From Cytophagales bacterium (lineage in GTDB: Bacteria; Bacteroidota; Bacteroidia; Cytophagales; Cyclobacteriaceae): DNA of 64,000 nt. The stretch is taken from contig JAKSDQ010000152.1 of NCBI GenBank assembly GCA_022360015.1, forward strand, positions 1-64,000. The letters run 5' to 3'. Each line of letters begins with the position of its first letter. Positions within the stretch are counted from its first letter, which is position 1. The translations under genes and the position numbers were made by a program. The notes under the pieces are model-generated. The model did no database searches, had not been told where the DNA came from, and saw nothing but the letters and a program-made list of their open reading frames with translations. Below, in pieces: positions 1 through 9,573 of the stretch.

Positions 1-63
1 AACTGTAATTGCGGAATTGCAACTCCTGAACAAACCGATCTCTTAGTTTTTCTTTTTTTTCAT
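1..63 (-). pseudogene. Start of a tyrosine recombinase, running off the left edge
   Basis: Read on the minus strand, an ATG at 63-61 is followed by eight A residues. In the frame offset from that ATG the sequence reads EKLRDRFVQELQFRNYS, which resembles the N-terminal SAM-like (core-binding) domain of tyrosine recombinases. The ATG's own frame stops after six codons, so either the A-run has lost a base or the real start differs. It lies about 70 bases inside a GTTGAACGAAACC boundary (140-128), the same arrangement as the recombinase start at 7358. Only about 20 codons are visible, so this is a tentative call. Confidence 0.4.
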
Positions 64-133
64 GATGATTAACTTTTAGTTTGTTCTAATAAGTTAATCA
101 ATTATCAACTCTACCGACCGCATGGGAGGTTTC

Positions 134-220
134 GTTCAACAATTGGCTATACACCACGATGTAGTGCATATATTTATTTTGCAAAACCTTGATCTAATGG
201 ATATTTGACAAAATTCATAT
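134..220 (-). repeat. Recombinase-tail/att-like repeat, copy A
   Basis: On the minus strand this copy encodes the last residues of a tyrosine recombinase (MNFVKYPLD, stop lost), then a near-palindrome at about 149-170 (TACACCAC / GTAGTGCA), then TAGCCAATT and GTTGAAC (140-134). Copies B (6953), C (10452) and D (12142) share this order. Here GTTGAAC runs directly into GAAACC and a second recombinase start. Cargo for this copy, if any, lies outside the window. Confidence 0.6.
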
Positions 221-293
221 TTTGAGTTTTTAATGTTTAGTTTCCCACTCCTATGATTATATCTAGCATTTCATTGACAGCAATAATTTCACG

Positions 294-2939
294 CTATCCA
301 TCCCTTAAAAAATCCACAGGGTTGGCAGATGCTGCTTTTACCGTATGAAAAGCTACCGTGAGTAGCGAAACAACAAATATCATTAGTGAAGTAACTAGAA
401 AAGTTAGCCCATCAAGAGTGGCCCGGACGGTAAAATTTTCAAGCCACCGGGTCAAAACCATGTATGTAAGAGGGAGAGCCAAGCCAATGCTTAAGAGTAG
501 CCACGTGGAAAAAGTAGAAGACAAAAGAAGAATAATCTGCCCAACCCGTGGCCCTACGACTTTTCTAATGGCAATTTCTTTAGTACGCATTCCGATCAGA
601 TTTAAGGCAATAGCTAGTAAACCTATGAGCGAAATAACTCCAGCTACCCATGAAAACATGGTAAGCACCTTGCTAATTATCTTTTCGTTTTCATATAGGT
701 TAGCAAACCTTTGATCAAGGAATTGATACTCAAATGGATAATCGGTGAGTTGATTCCATTCTGCTTCGAGCGCTTCCAAAGCATTAGCCGAAGCCTCACT
801 TGATATTCTTACTGATAATTTTTCACTCCCCCAGTTTTGATGAGGAAATGGTACAATGATCATGGGACGTGGTTCAAAATGCAGTGGTTCAAATAAGGGA
901 TTGATAACTGCTTTTAGTTCATAGTCCAATCCGTTGACAGAAAGCTCAAGAGGCTCCGCGTTTTCATGACCAAGTTCCTTTTGCCCTGCCCTGTTGATGA
1001 TGCACCAATTGTTACCATAGGTTTTTTTAATCTCCTCGGTAATTTCGATTTTATAAACATCAATAAAATTGCTGTCCGCGACAATGTATCCAAACAGATA
1101 ATACCCGGGTATACCTGGAACGTTTAACGCGTTGTTGAAAACAACATTTTGCGAGGGTACATAATCAGAAAGAGAAGCGGCAGCGACTGAGTTATATTTC
1201 AATATATTCACTTTAAATATCCTGGCTTTATCACCTAGCAAATCAGCATCCTTAACAATAAGGATCTGATCCCTGTTAAATCCCAGCTCCTGCTCGAGCA
1301 TTGTCTTGAACTGCCTGAATATGAATAGAACTGAAAGTACTAGTATAATGGAAATAGTAAACTGAAACACCACCAACCCCGCACGAAGTGTGATTGGGTT
1401 TCTGAAATGCACCTGTAAAATATGCCCTACCACTTTACCCAAATATCGCGTTACTATCCCCATACTTAAAGCGGTGAGTATACTGAGAAACAGACTTACT
1501 AACAATAGCATACCTAGATTTTCCATGCTCAAAACAGAAGAAATGAAATGAGTATTCGAAAAGCTCAGTTGCTTTAGACTAAGCCAGGTCATGCCAACAG
1601 CAATAACTGTTGAAATAAAATAAATCGTGGTAATTTCCATGGATAGCCTGATGATGTGATGACGTCTGCTGCCAAAAAAGATAAAGATGTTTTTTTATCT
1701 TTCTCAGCCTAAACAACGCACAGGTTGATGAAATTCAAAGTAGCAATTACCAAAATTACCAATCCTGCGGAAACCAACAGGTATAAGTAAATATGCTTAG
1801 TAAGACCGCAACTTTGAAGGGCCAATGGAGGCCACATGAAATCATGCTCGTATTTAATCTCACTATAAGGAATCAAACTAAAACTCAATTCTGCGTCTTT
1901 TGCCATTTTAACAATATCCGGGATAGTGCTTCGTTTGATATAGGCATCATATAAACTTTGCATCATCAGCTCTTTTGGCGCGTTTTTCTTTAGCTTCAAA
2001 TAAAGTGGAAATGATAGGTCATGCCATTGATATCTATAATGGTCCGGCCGAAAAGATGAGTCTGATATGATATAACCAAATTGCATTTGTGAGTTTGGAG
2101 GGATTTCCACAACTGCGGTAACCTCGTATTCTCTCCTATTGATAGTTATTGTTTTACCAATAGGATCATCGCCCTCAAATAGCTTTTCATATATACCTTT
2201 ACTCAATACAACTTTATTGGGGCCACCAAGTGAGGTATTAATATCACCAAGCACCACCGGGAAACTGAATACATCAAAGAAGTTGCTATCCTAAACAATG
2301 ATATTTCCATCTTCATAAAAGTCTTTTTGATTATAAGAAACTTTAATTTTTTTCTCTTTGAAAAAGTCAGCTGTAAAAGTAGCTGCTTCTATGGATGGAA
2401 ACTTTTCTCTTAACATATCTCCGGCAAGCAAGGGTGCGGACAAAGCCTGGAACCCTTTATTGCCGCTTATGCCCTCTGTCTTAACACAAAAAATACGGTT
2501 GGCATTTTTATGAAAGCCATCATATTCCAAAAGATACTTCGACCAAGTAAACTACTCCATAAAAACAGGCTAAGCCAATTGAGAGCCCCACAATGCTTGT
2601 TGCGCTGTATAGTTTATGCCTTTTGAGTCTCCTTAATGCAAACAGGAAGTTGTATCTTGTCATATCATATTGATTTAGTTGATTATCGCCCCTGAGATTT
2701 TTTATCAAAGAGGGTTGTAAAAGTCTTAACACATCCCACACATACAGCCTTCTGGATTTTTTGGTAGAATACCGTTCAAGGTTATCCCTGTACTTCTCCT
2801 CCATATCCCCTTCGATCTCTTCCAGGTATTCAGCTCTGATGAAATACCGAAGGAGTTTTAAAGGCCAGCGGGGCGATGTGATATGTCTATTACCTTTTTC
2901 CAAATTACGCTTGGCTCGTTCCGAGTCTGGGCATGGCAT
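294..2939 (-). pseudogene. Broken FtsX-type ABC transporter permease
   Basis: Four consecutive minus-strand reading pieces together resemble one permease of about 800 aa of the MacB/FtsX type common in Cytophagales. Piece 1 (2939-2520) has the cytoplasmic prefix domain (about residues 20-75) and the first membrane helix. Piece 2 (2530-2291) continues in another frame and ends at an in-frame TAG (2293-2291). Piece 3 (2257-1709) is the rest of the periplasmic domain up to LNFINL in helix 2. Piece 4 (1640-294) carries the second MacB-PCD and FtsX half and a normal C-terminus ending VDFLRDG. The conserved cytoplasmic loop normally following LNFINL is absent, so there is also a deletion near 1640-1709. 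It overlaps the end of the PadR gene by 35 bases, the usual coupling in this pair. Several independent lesions make it a true pseudogene. Confidence 0.85.
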
Positions 2940-3237
2940 CCCACAGTTGTGCCCTTAAATCCCTCATTTCCCTGAGTACTTGATGGGCGTACGGCGTAGC
3001 ACTGTAGATACGCTTCCGCTTACCTCCCCTTTTTTGAGTAGCTTCTCCAAATTCAGAAGTTAAAAAGCCCTTTTCCACCATTCTTTTAAGCGCTGTTTGG
3101 ATAGCTCCGACACTCAATCGTTTCTTGAGCCTTTCTTCAAGATCGCGTTGTATTTCCACACCATACGCATCATCCTGCAGTACTATTACAGTCATCAGAA
3201 CAAGCTCCTGAAATTCTCCAAGTCTATTCTTTTTCAT
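2905..3237 (-). CDS. PadR family transcriptional regulator
   Basis: This 110-aa winged-helix protein of the short PadR class begins MKKNRLGEFQELVLMTV, followed by the recognition-helix stretch SVGAIQTALKRMVEKGFL and the basic wing GGKRKRIYSAT. PadR proteins are ligand-responsive repressors that usually control the transporter next to them. In Bacteroidota this subtype sits upstream of, and overlaps, FtsX-type permeases whose N-terminal prefix domain is present here. Its partner is broken, so it may now be an orphan regulator. A perfect 14-bp dyad at 3267-3280, 30 bases upstream of the start, is a plausible autoregulatory operator. Confidence 0.85.
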   Translation of the reverse strand: MKKNRLGEFQELVLMTVIVLQDDAYGVEIQRDLEERLKKRLSVGAIQTALKRMVEKGFLTSEFGEATQKRGGKRKRIYSATPYAHQVLREMRDLRAQLWDAMPRLGTSQA

Positions 3238-3266
3238 AAGATATTACTACTAATTGAAGTAAATAT

Positions 3267-3280
3267 AGTTAATATTAACT
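3267..3280. promoter_or_regulatory. Candidate PadR operator palindrome
   Basis: AGTTAATATTAACT is a perfect 14-bp palindrome between the divergent PadR gene and the DUF418 gene. It is bracketed by a direct repeat, TAATTGAAGT, at 3251-3260 and 3288-3297. Position and symmetry fit a dimeric winged-helix repressor site, but AT-rich spacers make short palindromes likely by chance. Confidence 0.4.
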
Positions 3281-3341
3281 TATTCTTAATTGAAGTTTTT
3301 AAAAAAAGTTTTATAATTACCTTTTTATTCCTTGCTGATAA

Positions 3342-4619
3342 ATGATAAATAGTTCAATACATCCCACCGAAAAATCAGAAAGAATCCCATCTCTTGATTT
3401 TTTAAGGGGAATTGCGATCCTCGGTATACTTTTCATCAACATTGAAAACTTTGCTTATCCAGACTCATGGAGCCCATGGAAATTCGGGTTTAAAAGCTCA
3501 ATTGACTATTCCACTCGATTTTAGATATATTTTCTTACGCAAGGTAAATTCTATACCATGTTCGCTCTCTTATTTGGGGTCGGATTTTATATTTTTTTGG
3601 AGCGATTGGAGAAGAAAAATCTAGGACTCAAGGCCATGGATGTTTATGCAAGAAGACTGCTATGGCTTTTTGTTATTGGAATTTCGCACTCGTATTTAAT
3701 CTGGTCAGGAGATGTGCTTTATCATTATGCAATTTGTGGTCTGTTATTGTTTCCGTTTCGATCTATCAAGTCTAAAAACCTACTTTTGGTTGTTGCTTTT
3801 TTGTGTTTTCTACAATTGGTTAAATCTTATGAGCAGACCAGTCGCACTATAAAACAATATAATGCTTACAAGGTAGCTATCAGCCTGCCCGAAGATCAAA
3901 GATCAGAGAAGGATACAAAAGATATCAAATATTGGCAAAAAAAGATTACTCAAAAAGCACCCGATACCACAAAAGTTGAAATAAGAAAGTCTACCTATTT
4001 TAAAGGATTAAAAGAAACGTATGAAAATGCCCGTGTACATAAGGGACTGCTGTATTATCAAGGTCTTCTATTTCCATCGGTGATTGTAATGATCCTTGGT
4101 ATTGTTCTCTATAGGTCAGGAATATTTAAAGACTATCATGTTTGGAAATACTATTGGTTCATTAGTTTAAGCGTATTGAGCATTGGATTGACAATTAACT
4201 ATTTGAGATATTATCACTGGACTTATGAATATTTTGATCCGGTGATAAACATATGGATTGGGTGGCTTTTCACATTCCCAAAAGAACTCCTTGGAGCTGG
4301 GTATATATTGATATTTAATGGTTTGTATCAAAAATTTCTAAGCACTTATAAAATCAAGATTATCTCCAACATCGGAAGAATGGCTCTAACAAATTATATC
4401 TTTCAAAATATAGTGCTTGGATTCATTTTCTACGGTTATGGTTTGGCTCAATTCAACCAATATTCAAGATCTGAGCTGTTGGGAATTGTTGTGGTTATTT
4501 GGATCATTCAAATATCCTTGAGTTGGTCTTGGATGAATAGATATAAACAAGGTCCCTTAGAATGGATATGGAAGAAGCTGACTTATTATAGTTTTAGCAA
4601 TGTAAGAAACAAAAAGTGA
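3342..4619 (+). pseudogene. DUF418 membrane protein interrupted by an in-frame stop
   Basis: The frame opened by ATG 3342 reads IPSLDFLRGIAILGILFINI, the hallmark start of DUF418 membrane proteins. It hits TAG at 3522-3524 and continues in the same frame as IYFLTQGKFYTMFALLFG through a full-length, multi-helix C-terminal part to 4619. The TAG probably replaced a leucine codon, since TTG to TAG is one change. A downstream ATG at 3558 could start a shortened 353-aa protein, but the first helix and the family signature would be lost. DUF418 proteins are polytopic inner-membrane proteins of unknown function, possibly transporters. TAG is an ordinary terminator for other genes here, so recoding is unlikely. 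Confidence 0.8.
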
Positions 4620-4735
4620 CAAAGGACTTAAATGAACATGGGAGCTGAGCGCTTAAAAATGATGGGCTAAATTTCAAGCGATTTTTAACAACAATAAGCC
4701 CGAATCTTAACAATTCAGGCAAAAGTCGGGTCTCA

Positions 4736-4911
4736 CCCGACGTAGCCCGCCCCGGGAATTCAAAGTGAATCTTCTTTGAAGGAGTACCTAATGAAAAAGC
4801 CCGCCTTCGCTCTTCGAGCTTCGGCGGGCTGAGTCGGGATGACTGGATCTGGATCGAACTTTTTCGTGGAGGATTTGAAGAGGTTGGAAATGTATTTTGA
4901 GGCATTTGATT
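4736..4911. repeat. Degenerate tRNA-Pro 3'-end copy (att-like), copy 1
   Basis: The stretch holds TAGCCCGCCC, then a GC-rich hairpin (4799-4829, GCCCGCC...GGCGGGC), then GTCGGGATGACTGGAT at 4833-4848. The last motif is the complement of the tRNA-Pro 3' end in the intact gene at 15270-15343, with its flanking hairpin. Beyond the tRNA match it shares about 60 bases (GTGGAGGATTTGAAGAGG and onward) with copy 2 at 10676-10866 but not with the tRNA gene. This is the pattern expected of att sites left by integration into a tRNA 3' end. The 4620-5304 spacer holds nothing else I can support. Confidence 0.55.
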
Positions 4912-5304
4912 GATTAGTTACAATGTAAGCTTACTTTTTTTGGTAAAGCCAAATTCGTAGCAATTGGAAAGCATATAGCCATTTAGCATAGATCCTTATT
5001 TTCTATTTGAATCTTCATTTAAATAATCCGGATCACAGATCCTGTACACCCGCTTTAAAAATAATAGAGTGTAGAGAATTCTGCACCCAGTTGTTTTCTT
5101 TTTTATGGAGCACTACCACCAAGACAAGGGAAAATGTCAGCAGCAACGAATGTAATCAATAAGTGGTCTAAAAAACGTGATAAGACCATCAAAATAATGC
5201 CGAAAAATGGCCACTTTAAACTGACTCGCACCCACAACTGTTATGAAAAGAACAATCCTGCCCTGGGGAAAACCCGATGGTAACCAATTTAAATACGCGC
5301 TTTC

Positions 5305-5359
5305 GTTCAATACTGCATTCATGTTCGGTCTTACAGACCACACTAATTCTTAGTTATTA
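5305..5359 (-). other. Decayed attC-like recombination site
   Basis: On the minus strand this is a close cousin of the attC-like site at 9574-9631. It has the same frame of AACTAAG, then GTGTGGTC, a GGTCTgtaAGACC hairpin, ACATGAATGCA, and ATTGAAC followed by GAAAG. The outer boxes are degraded (TAATAAC and ATTGAAC against consensus RYYYAAC and GTTRRRY). It lies 17 bases beyond the stop codon of the lipoprotein gene, as expected for a cassette-associated site. Confidence 0.45.
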
Positions 5360-5376
5360 GCTGTTGCTTTTATTTA

Positions 5377-5754
5377 TTAATTCAGTGGAATAAAATCATA
5401 TTCTAATTCACTCTCTTCATTCAGCGCTAATCTCAGTTTGAGTTTAGACTCAGTCAATTCAATTATTTGGAAATCAAGACTCACCTCATTAATACTGATG
5501 ATTAATCTGTTGTTTGTTAAATTCCAGCTCCCTTCACTAAAACCACTTCCAAGAAAATATTTATCATTAATTATTGCTGTACCATCCTTCTTAAAATCCC
5601 AAGGGGCCCCATAATCCAAATTTTCTGGCAACAGCTTGTTTAAGTGAGAATTAATCACCCTTTCAATTTTCCATTTATTTTTAACCAAAAGATACTCTTG
5701 AGATTGATCGCACCCAAAGAGAAATAGTGGTAAAAAAAGTAAAAAGTATTTCAT
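5377..5754 (-). CDS. Small lipoprotein, probable lipocalin-like fold
   Basis: This 125-aa protein has a signal peptide ending in a lipobox (LFLFGC, Cys15), so signal peptidase II would lipidate it and it would sit on the periplasmic or outer membrane face. The mature part is short with alternating beta-strand patterns (WKIERVI, WDFKKDGTAIIN, GSWNLTNNRLIIS). This is typical of the small lipocalin-like lipoproteins common in Bacteroidota, where the motif W-x-F-x-x-D-G-T recurs. Function is unknown. Its stop is followed at once by the attC-like site 5359-5305, making it a candidate cassette gene. An isolated minus-strand gene on an island, it shares no operon. Confidence 0.75.
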   Translation of the reverse strand: MKYFLLFLPLFLFGCDQSQEYLLVKNKWKIERVINSHLNKLLPENLDYGAPWDFKKDGTAIINDKYFLGSGFSEGSWNLTNNRLIISINEVSLDFQIIELTESKLKLRLALNEESELEYDFIPLN

Positions 5755-5840
5755 TTTGAATTCTGACTAATCCCCAACTAACATCCGTAAAATGGACTTT
5801 TCAAATTTCTGTAAATGTAACTAATCGCAGTAGCCCTTCC

Positions 5841-5881
5841 AAATAGCTCCGTTAGCCTATGGGTGTTAGTGTTTGTTGAAC
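5841..5881 (+). repeat. Boundary repeat ahead of a recombinase start (first copy)
   Basis: TAGCTCCGTTAGCCTATGG at 5845-5863 recurs nearly unchanged at 7238-7255 (TAGCTCATTAGCCTATGG). In both places GTTGAAC follows (5875-5881 and 7268-7274) and a tyrosine recombinase start comes 60-90 bases later. This indicates a second, truncated copy of the left end of the IS91-like element at 7268. Confidence 0.5.
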
Positions 5882-5942
5882 TCAACCTCCGGTAGCTAAA
5901 GTGTTATAGAAAGTATCTTGCTCCAAAAAAACAATTTTAACT

Positions 5943-6266
5943 ATGAACAAGATACGCAAAAACTATGGATGGCTCAATACCCGTCCGAACTCAGCCAAGG
6001 TACTTATTGAAAAAGCAAGACATGAAGTGCCTGGATTTACCGATCATATCGGCAAGTTTGAAGAGCAGATTACACTGAAGAGCTATGCTGAAAATACGGT
6101 TTTCAGCTATTCATGTGGCATTGCCCAGATCAGTCTTCTCCTTGGTAAATCACCCCTTGACTCGGATGCCGTTGAGATCAATGAAACATATTGGATATCC
6201 ATCATGGAAAATATCCTGGACATCATTTCCGCAATTCTTGATTTCATTAAACCATTTAACAGCTAA
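5943..6266 (+). pseudogene. Truncated tyrosine recombinase, N-terminal part
   Basis: The 107-codon frame starts ATG at 5943. Around residues 38-75 it carries a SAM-like core-binding domain: FEEQITLKSYAENTVFSY, CGIAQISLLLGKSPL. The homologous stretch in the recombinase at 7358 is SQSTLNNYARCLAQIVFHF. After about residue 85 similarity ends and the catalytic domain (R-K-H-R-H-Y) is missing, so it cannot recombine DNA. It lies downstream of the boundary repeat at 5841-5881 and is best read as the surviving left end of a second int-tnp element or of an ancestral island integrase. Confidence 0.65.
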
Positions 6267-6509
6267 TTGTAGCAATTCTCGTGATTTGCCCTTTAGCCAT
6301 GAATCAATAGATTAAACCCTGCATGTCTTTACCCTGTGTATAAAAGTAACTTTTCCATTTATTTCCATTACTCGAATTATTTAGGACCAAACCTCAAAAG
6401 TAATAACAGTTCTTTGCAGCATAATGGTCAGTATATAGCGCGTACCTCCTGACTCTTTTAATAGCTACAAAAGTATTTGTGTGTAAAGCTCTTCATATGA
6501 ATCAGGATT

Positions 6510-6941
6510 TTATGTCAGCTTGCTCATAGTCCTGATCCCATAAATCATCACCATTGAAGCTTCTCGAGTTTCAGTAAAAAAGGTAATGACATCGCCATTT
6601 TCAAAGTGTAAAAAGCCTTTTGTATAAGGTTGTTTTGAATAGCCTTTGAAATCGCCAAAATCCCATTTTTTTATCCCTACCAGTCCATGTTTTTTCAAAC
6701 CAACTCCTTCAAGAGAGAAGATTCTTCTAGTAGTGAGCAATGTCCATATAGTGGGGCTTACAAAAGTCGAGCAGATTAATTCCTCTTCACCTTCAAGATG
6801 AATAGCATCTTTTATTTCCGGGATTAAAGTTTGATCCTTACAGTCATAAATCTTCGTATGCTTGAATTCAAAAGGCGGAATGGTATGCCTTTTTATTGCA
6901 GCAATACAGATGTTCTTTTTTGATTTATCAGACTTTTCCAA
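6510..6941 (-). CDS. Uncharacterised 143-aa cargo protein
   Basis: I do not recognise this family. It is a soluble protein with alternating beta-strands (EEELICSTFVSPTIWTLLTT, GFLHFENGDVITFF), which might be a PH-like or YcxB-like barrel, but this is a guess. The start is TTG at 6941 in a gene whose upstream 12 bases are the GTAGAGC boundary of recombinase-tail copy B. The translation start therefore sits right at the att-like site, as in integron cassettes. No convincing attC is visible downstream at 6270-6509, a stretch in which I see nothing else. The protein is probably real because it is uninterrupted amid decayed DNA. Confidence 0.6.
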   Translation of the reverse strand: MEKSDKSKKNICIAAIKRHTIPPFEFKHTKIYDCKDQTLIPEIKDAIHLEGEEELICSTFVSPTIWTLLTTRRIFSLEGVGLKKHGLVGIKKWDFGDFKGYSKQPYTKGFLHFENGDVITFFTETREASMVMIYGIRTMSKLT

Positions 6942-6952
6942 ATCCTAATTAT

Positions 6953-7102
6953 GCTCTACAACTCGCTATACACCGCGATGTGGTGTATATATTTATTTTA
7001 AAAACTTTAATCTAAAGGATTTTTTATAAAATTCATATCTGCATTGGCCATATGCGCGTAGATCTCTGTAGTCCTGCTAGGCTTATGACCTGCTCGAAAA
7101 GT
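6953..7102 (-). repeat. Recombinase-tail/att-like repeat, copy B
   Basis: On the minus strand it encodes GHKPSRTTEIYAHMANAD and then MNFIKNPLD with a stop at 7009-7007. This is the H...Y catalytic box (Tyr in EIYAH) and C-terminus of a tyrosine recombinase. It is followed by TATACACC/GGTGTATA, a near-perfect palindrome at about 6966-6988, TATAGCGAGTT and GTAGAGC (6959-6953). The NPLD ending resembles the SPLD ending of integron integrases, which is family knowledge and not proof. The rest of the recombinase is absent. The next minus-strand gene begins at 6941. Confidence 0.65.
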
Positions 7103-7234
7103 TTTTTTCTTTTTCCGGGTCAATGCTTTCAACCAATTTGGCTTGATAGTCAATATGCCAATATCGCATGTAAGGCTACAATTTTAGACTGGTTGCAATT
7201 TGATTAAAGGTGTCGAATTCAAATATAGTTTACA

Positions 7235-7274
7235 AGTAGCTCATTAGCCTATGGATTTTTAGCGGATGTTGAAC
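7235..7274 (+). repeat. Boundary repeat ahead of a recombinase start (second copy)
   Basis: This copy pairs with 5841-5881. The shared TTAGCCTATGG is followed by GTTGAAC (7268-7274) and GAATCCACC, which mirrors the right-end sequence GGCGGTTTCGTTCAAC at 9565-9580. It marks the left boundary of the IS91-like element. Confidence 0.5.
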
Positions 7275-7357
7275 GAATCCACCAAAGGTGGAAGACCTAC
7301 AATACGCAAGGTCTTCCTTACCTTTAGTGTAGATTTTTCAACTTAATTATCAATATC

Positions 7358-8242
7358 ATGAAAAAAAAGCGAAACAGTAGTATCAAGGGCATGTAACTCT
7401 TTTCCCCATTTCGAGAAACAGTACCAGCGGCTCCAAAGGTCAGTGGCTATTTCGGGCAAAAGCCAGAGTACACTTAACAATTATGCACGTTGTCTGGCCC
7501 AGATAGTCTTCCATTTTCAGTGTGATTTACTGGAGCTTGACCAAGAACAGGTATTAGATTACCTCCATTTGCTCAAAGATAGTCATAACACCCCTTCGGA
7601 AAGCTATTTCAAACATACCGTTTATGGCCTGCGCTATCTCTACAGGCAGTATGGGCTCAAGCAGTTGCACGTGGCCTTGCCTGCCATAGGCCACGACAAT
7701 TCCCTGCCCGAAGTACTGAGCCAGAGAGAAGTAAAATTGGTCCTAAAAACTCCCAAATTACTCAAACACCGTCTTGTGGTGGGGCTGCTCTATGGCTGTG
7801 GGCTAAGGAACTTTGAGTTGTGCAACTTGGAGATTACCGATGTAGACCTTGACCGCAAGATGCTCCATGTACGAAAAGGAAAGGGGCGAAAAGACCGCTA
7901 TATACCCCTGTGTGACCTGCTGGTCAGAGGAATAACTACTTACCTGGTCCCATGGGTTATTTGATAAATAGCAATAAAGGCGGTGGGCAATATACGACCA
8001 GGGGTGTGCAGTGGGTACTGCGTCAGGTGAGGAAGGAATCAGGCATAGGAAAGTCTCTTACAGCACATAGCCTGAGACATTCCTATGCCACTCACTTACT
8101 GGAAATGGGGATGGATATCATGACTTTAAAGGAGTTGTTGGGCCATGAAAGTATCCTAACCACTATGACCTACCTGCATGTGGCCAGGGTTGGGCCTCAG
8201 CTCCCTTTCAGTCCTTTGGAGAAGCTCTACCCCAATGGGTAG
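7358..8242 (+). pseudogene. Tyrosine recombinase of the IS91-like element, frameshifted
   Basis: The pieces restore a recombinase of about 290 aa. The N-terminal core-binding part lies in the frame of 7443 (FPHFEKQYQRLQRS is readable from about 7401 in that frame). Catalytic residues are visible: Arg in CGLRNFELC, Lys region GKGRKDRYIPL, H-x-L-R in [11 protein letters not shown], His in LLGHES and Tyr in TMTYLHV. Lesion 1 separates ATG 7358 (followed by A8, then a stop at 7394) from the body frame. Lesion 2, near 7940-7970, breaks the protein between TTYLVPWVI and the [16 protein letters not shown] part. The stop at 8240-8242 overlaps the transposase ATG (8235), indicating translational coupling. 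Confidence 0.8.
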
Positions 8243-9367
8243 GCCTTCCCATGAAGTAGCTGATATCCTTGGTGCTGTTGACCTTCCTGTTATCACTTCC
8301 AACACCTGGAAGCTCAGGACACTGTATGCGTTGAGCAAGTGCCGGACTGCTGCACTTGGAGGACATATTGACCGGTGCGACAACCCAAAGTGCAACAAGC
8401 TGCATTTAAGCTACAACTCGTGCAGGAACCGACACTGCCCTAAATGCCAGGGGCACCAGCGGGAAGCCTGGATACAACAGCGTGAAGCAGAGCTGCTCAA
8501 CGTTCCATATTACCACGTGGTATTTACTATCCCCGATCACCTCCATGCGTTGTGCTTACAGAAGCCCATGATGCTGTACACGATGTTGTTTAAGACGGAC
8601 TGGTCAGTGATCAAAGGGTTTGGAGAGAACCCCAAGTTTCTCGGCGCAACTACCGGCATGATTGCCGTATTGCACACCTGGGGATCGAACATGAGTTTAC
8701 ATCCCCACCTTCACTACATTGTACCCGCAGGGGGTATCAATGGTTCGGGTAAGTGGAAGACTACTAAAAGCAAAGGCAGGTTCTTGTTTCCGGTAAAGGC
8801 TATGTCCAAGGTCTTTCGTGCCAGGTTTTTGGATAGGTTGAACAAAGCAGGCCTGCTTGATACCTCACTACACAAAAAATTGACGGACAGGCCCTGGGTC
8901 ATTTACGCCAAAAGGCCTTTTTATGGCACCGCTCAAGTGGTAGAATACCTGGGGAGATATACCCATAAGATTGCTATCAGCAACCATCGCATTCGTCAAG
9001 TGGACGATGGATCGGTCACTTTTTCGGTAAAAGATTATCGCCATGGCGGCAGGAAGGCCACCTGCAAGCTGGCCAAAGAGGAGTTGGTAAGAAGGTTTTC
9101 TTACATATTCTACCCAAAAGGTTTGTGCGTATCAGGCATTTTGGACTGCTCAGAAGTATCGGTAAGAAGAAATACCTCCACCTGGTTCGTACGCAAACAG
9201 GGGGGGTGTTACTATCTGTTGAACGTGAACCCATCAAGTTAGGGCAGTGCCCAAGTTGTAAAAAGGGAAAGCTGATCACCCTTGTATTCTTTAAAAACGG
9301 CAAGTCCCCACCACTTCATCTGTTAGCTCAGATATACCGACAAAATAAACAATGCCAACGGGCGTAA
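8235..9367 (+). pseudogene. IS91 family transposase (HUH, Y2), frameshifted
   Basis: The start ATG 8235 overlaps the recombinase stop, which is why I prefer it to 8178. In order: [12 protein letters not shown], an N-terminal zinc-binding domain with paired cysteines (CDNPKCNK, CRNRHCPKCQ), the HUH metal motif HPHLH, and the two catalytic tyrosines in EYLGRYTHK (Y-x-x-x-Y). These are the hallmarks of IS91 rolling-circle transposases. After YPKGL the frame is lost at about 9122-9125 (a missing T in a T-run). The true C-terminus, RIRHFGLL then CPSCKKGKLITL, continues in the next frame to 9367. Family length is about 370-400 aa, so little else is missing. Confidence 0.85.
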
Positions 9368-9573
9368 GGGGAAAGGTGCATCCACACAAAACTAAAAACC
9401 ACATTACCAGGCCTGCAAAGGTAACACGCTACCTATCAGAAGGGAATAAAAAGCAAAATCTCATCCATATCTCCACCCCAGGCGCGTCTGGCACAGGCAA
9501 ATGCCACACAACTTCACTACACTTTCCGGCAGCAATCTCCATAATAATCACAGCTATCAGTTTTGGCGGTTTC

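Larger units (their letters stand above)
7268..9573 (+). mobile_element. IS91-like element with associated recombinase (inactive)
   Basis: The element of about 2.3 kb carries a tyrosine recombinase gene followed by an overlapping IS91-type rolling-circle transposase, the int-tnp arrangement known for one branch of the IS91 family. The left end (GTTGAACGAATCCACC) and right end (complement GTTGAACGAAACCGCC) are imperfect inverted repeats. A 9-bp stem hairpin (7290-7298 with 7309-7317) lies just inside the left end. The right end abuts GTTC at 9574-9577, the tetranucleotide IS91 elements require beside oriIS. Here that GTTC is part of an attC-like site. Both genes are frameshifted, so the copy cannot move by itself. 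The 9368-9573 part is noncoding right-end DNA. Confidence 0.75.

Noticed and set aside
2291-3524. TAG recoding (pyrrolysine or suppressor) to explain two in-frame TAGs
   Set aside because: TAG ends several intact genes here (for example the stops at 46605, 47285 and 48951), and the permease has other lesions.
4799-4829. GC-rich hairpin near 4.8 kb as a simple terminator of the DUF418 gene
   Set aside because: It lies 180 bases past the stop and repeats together with tRNA-Pro 3' sequence at two other loci, so att-type duplication explains it better.
5137-5343. 68-aa minus-strand open frame
   Set aside because: Its first codons lie inside the decayed attC-like site and it has no family resemblance; probably chance.
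53-7368. Programmed slippage at the A8 run after recombinase starts (63 minus and 7358)
   Set aside because: The two sites would need different frame corrections, and the 7358 gene has a further frameshift, so random decay is simpler.
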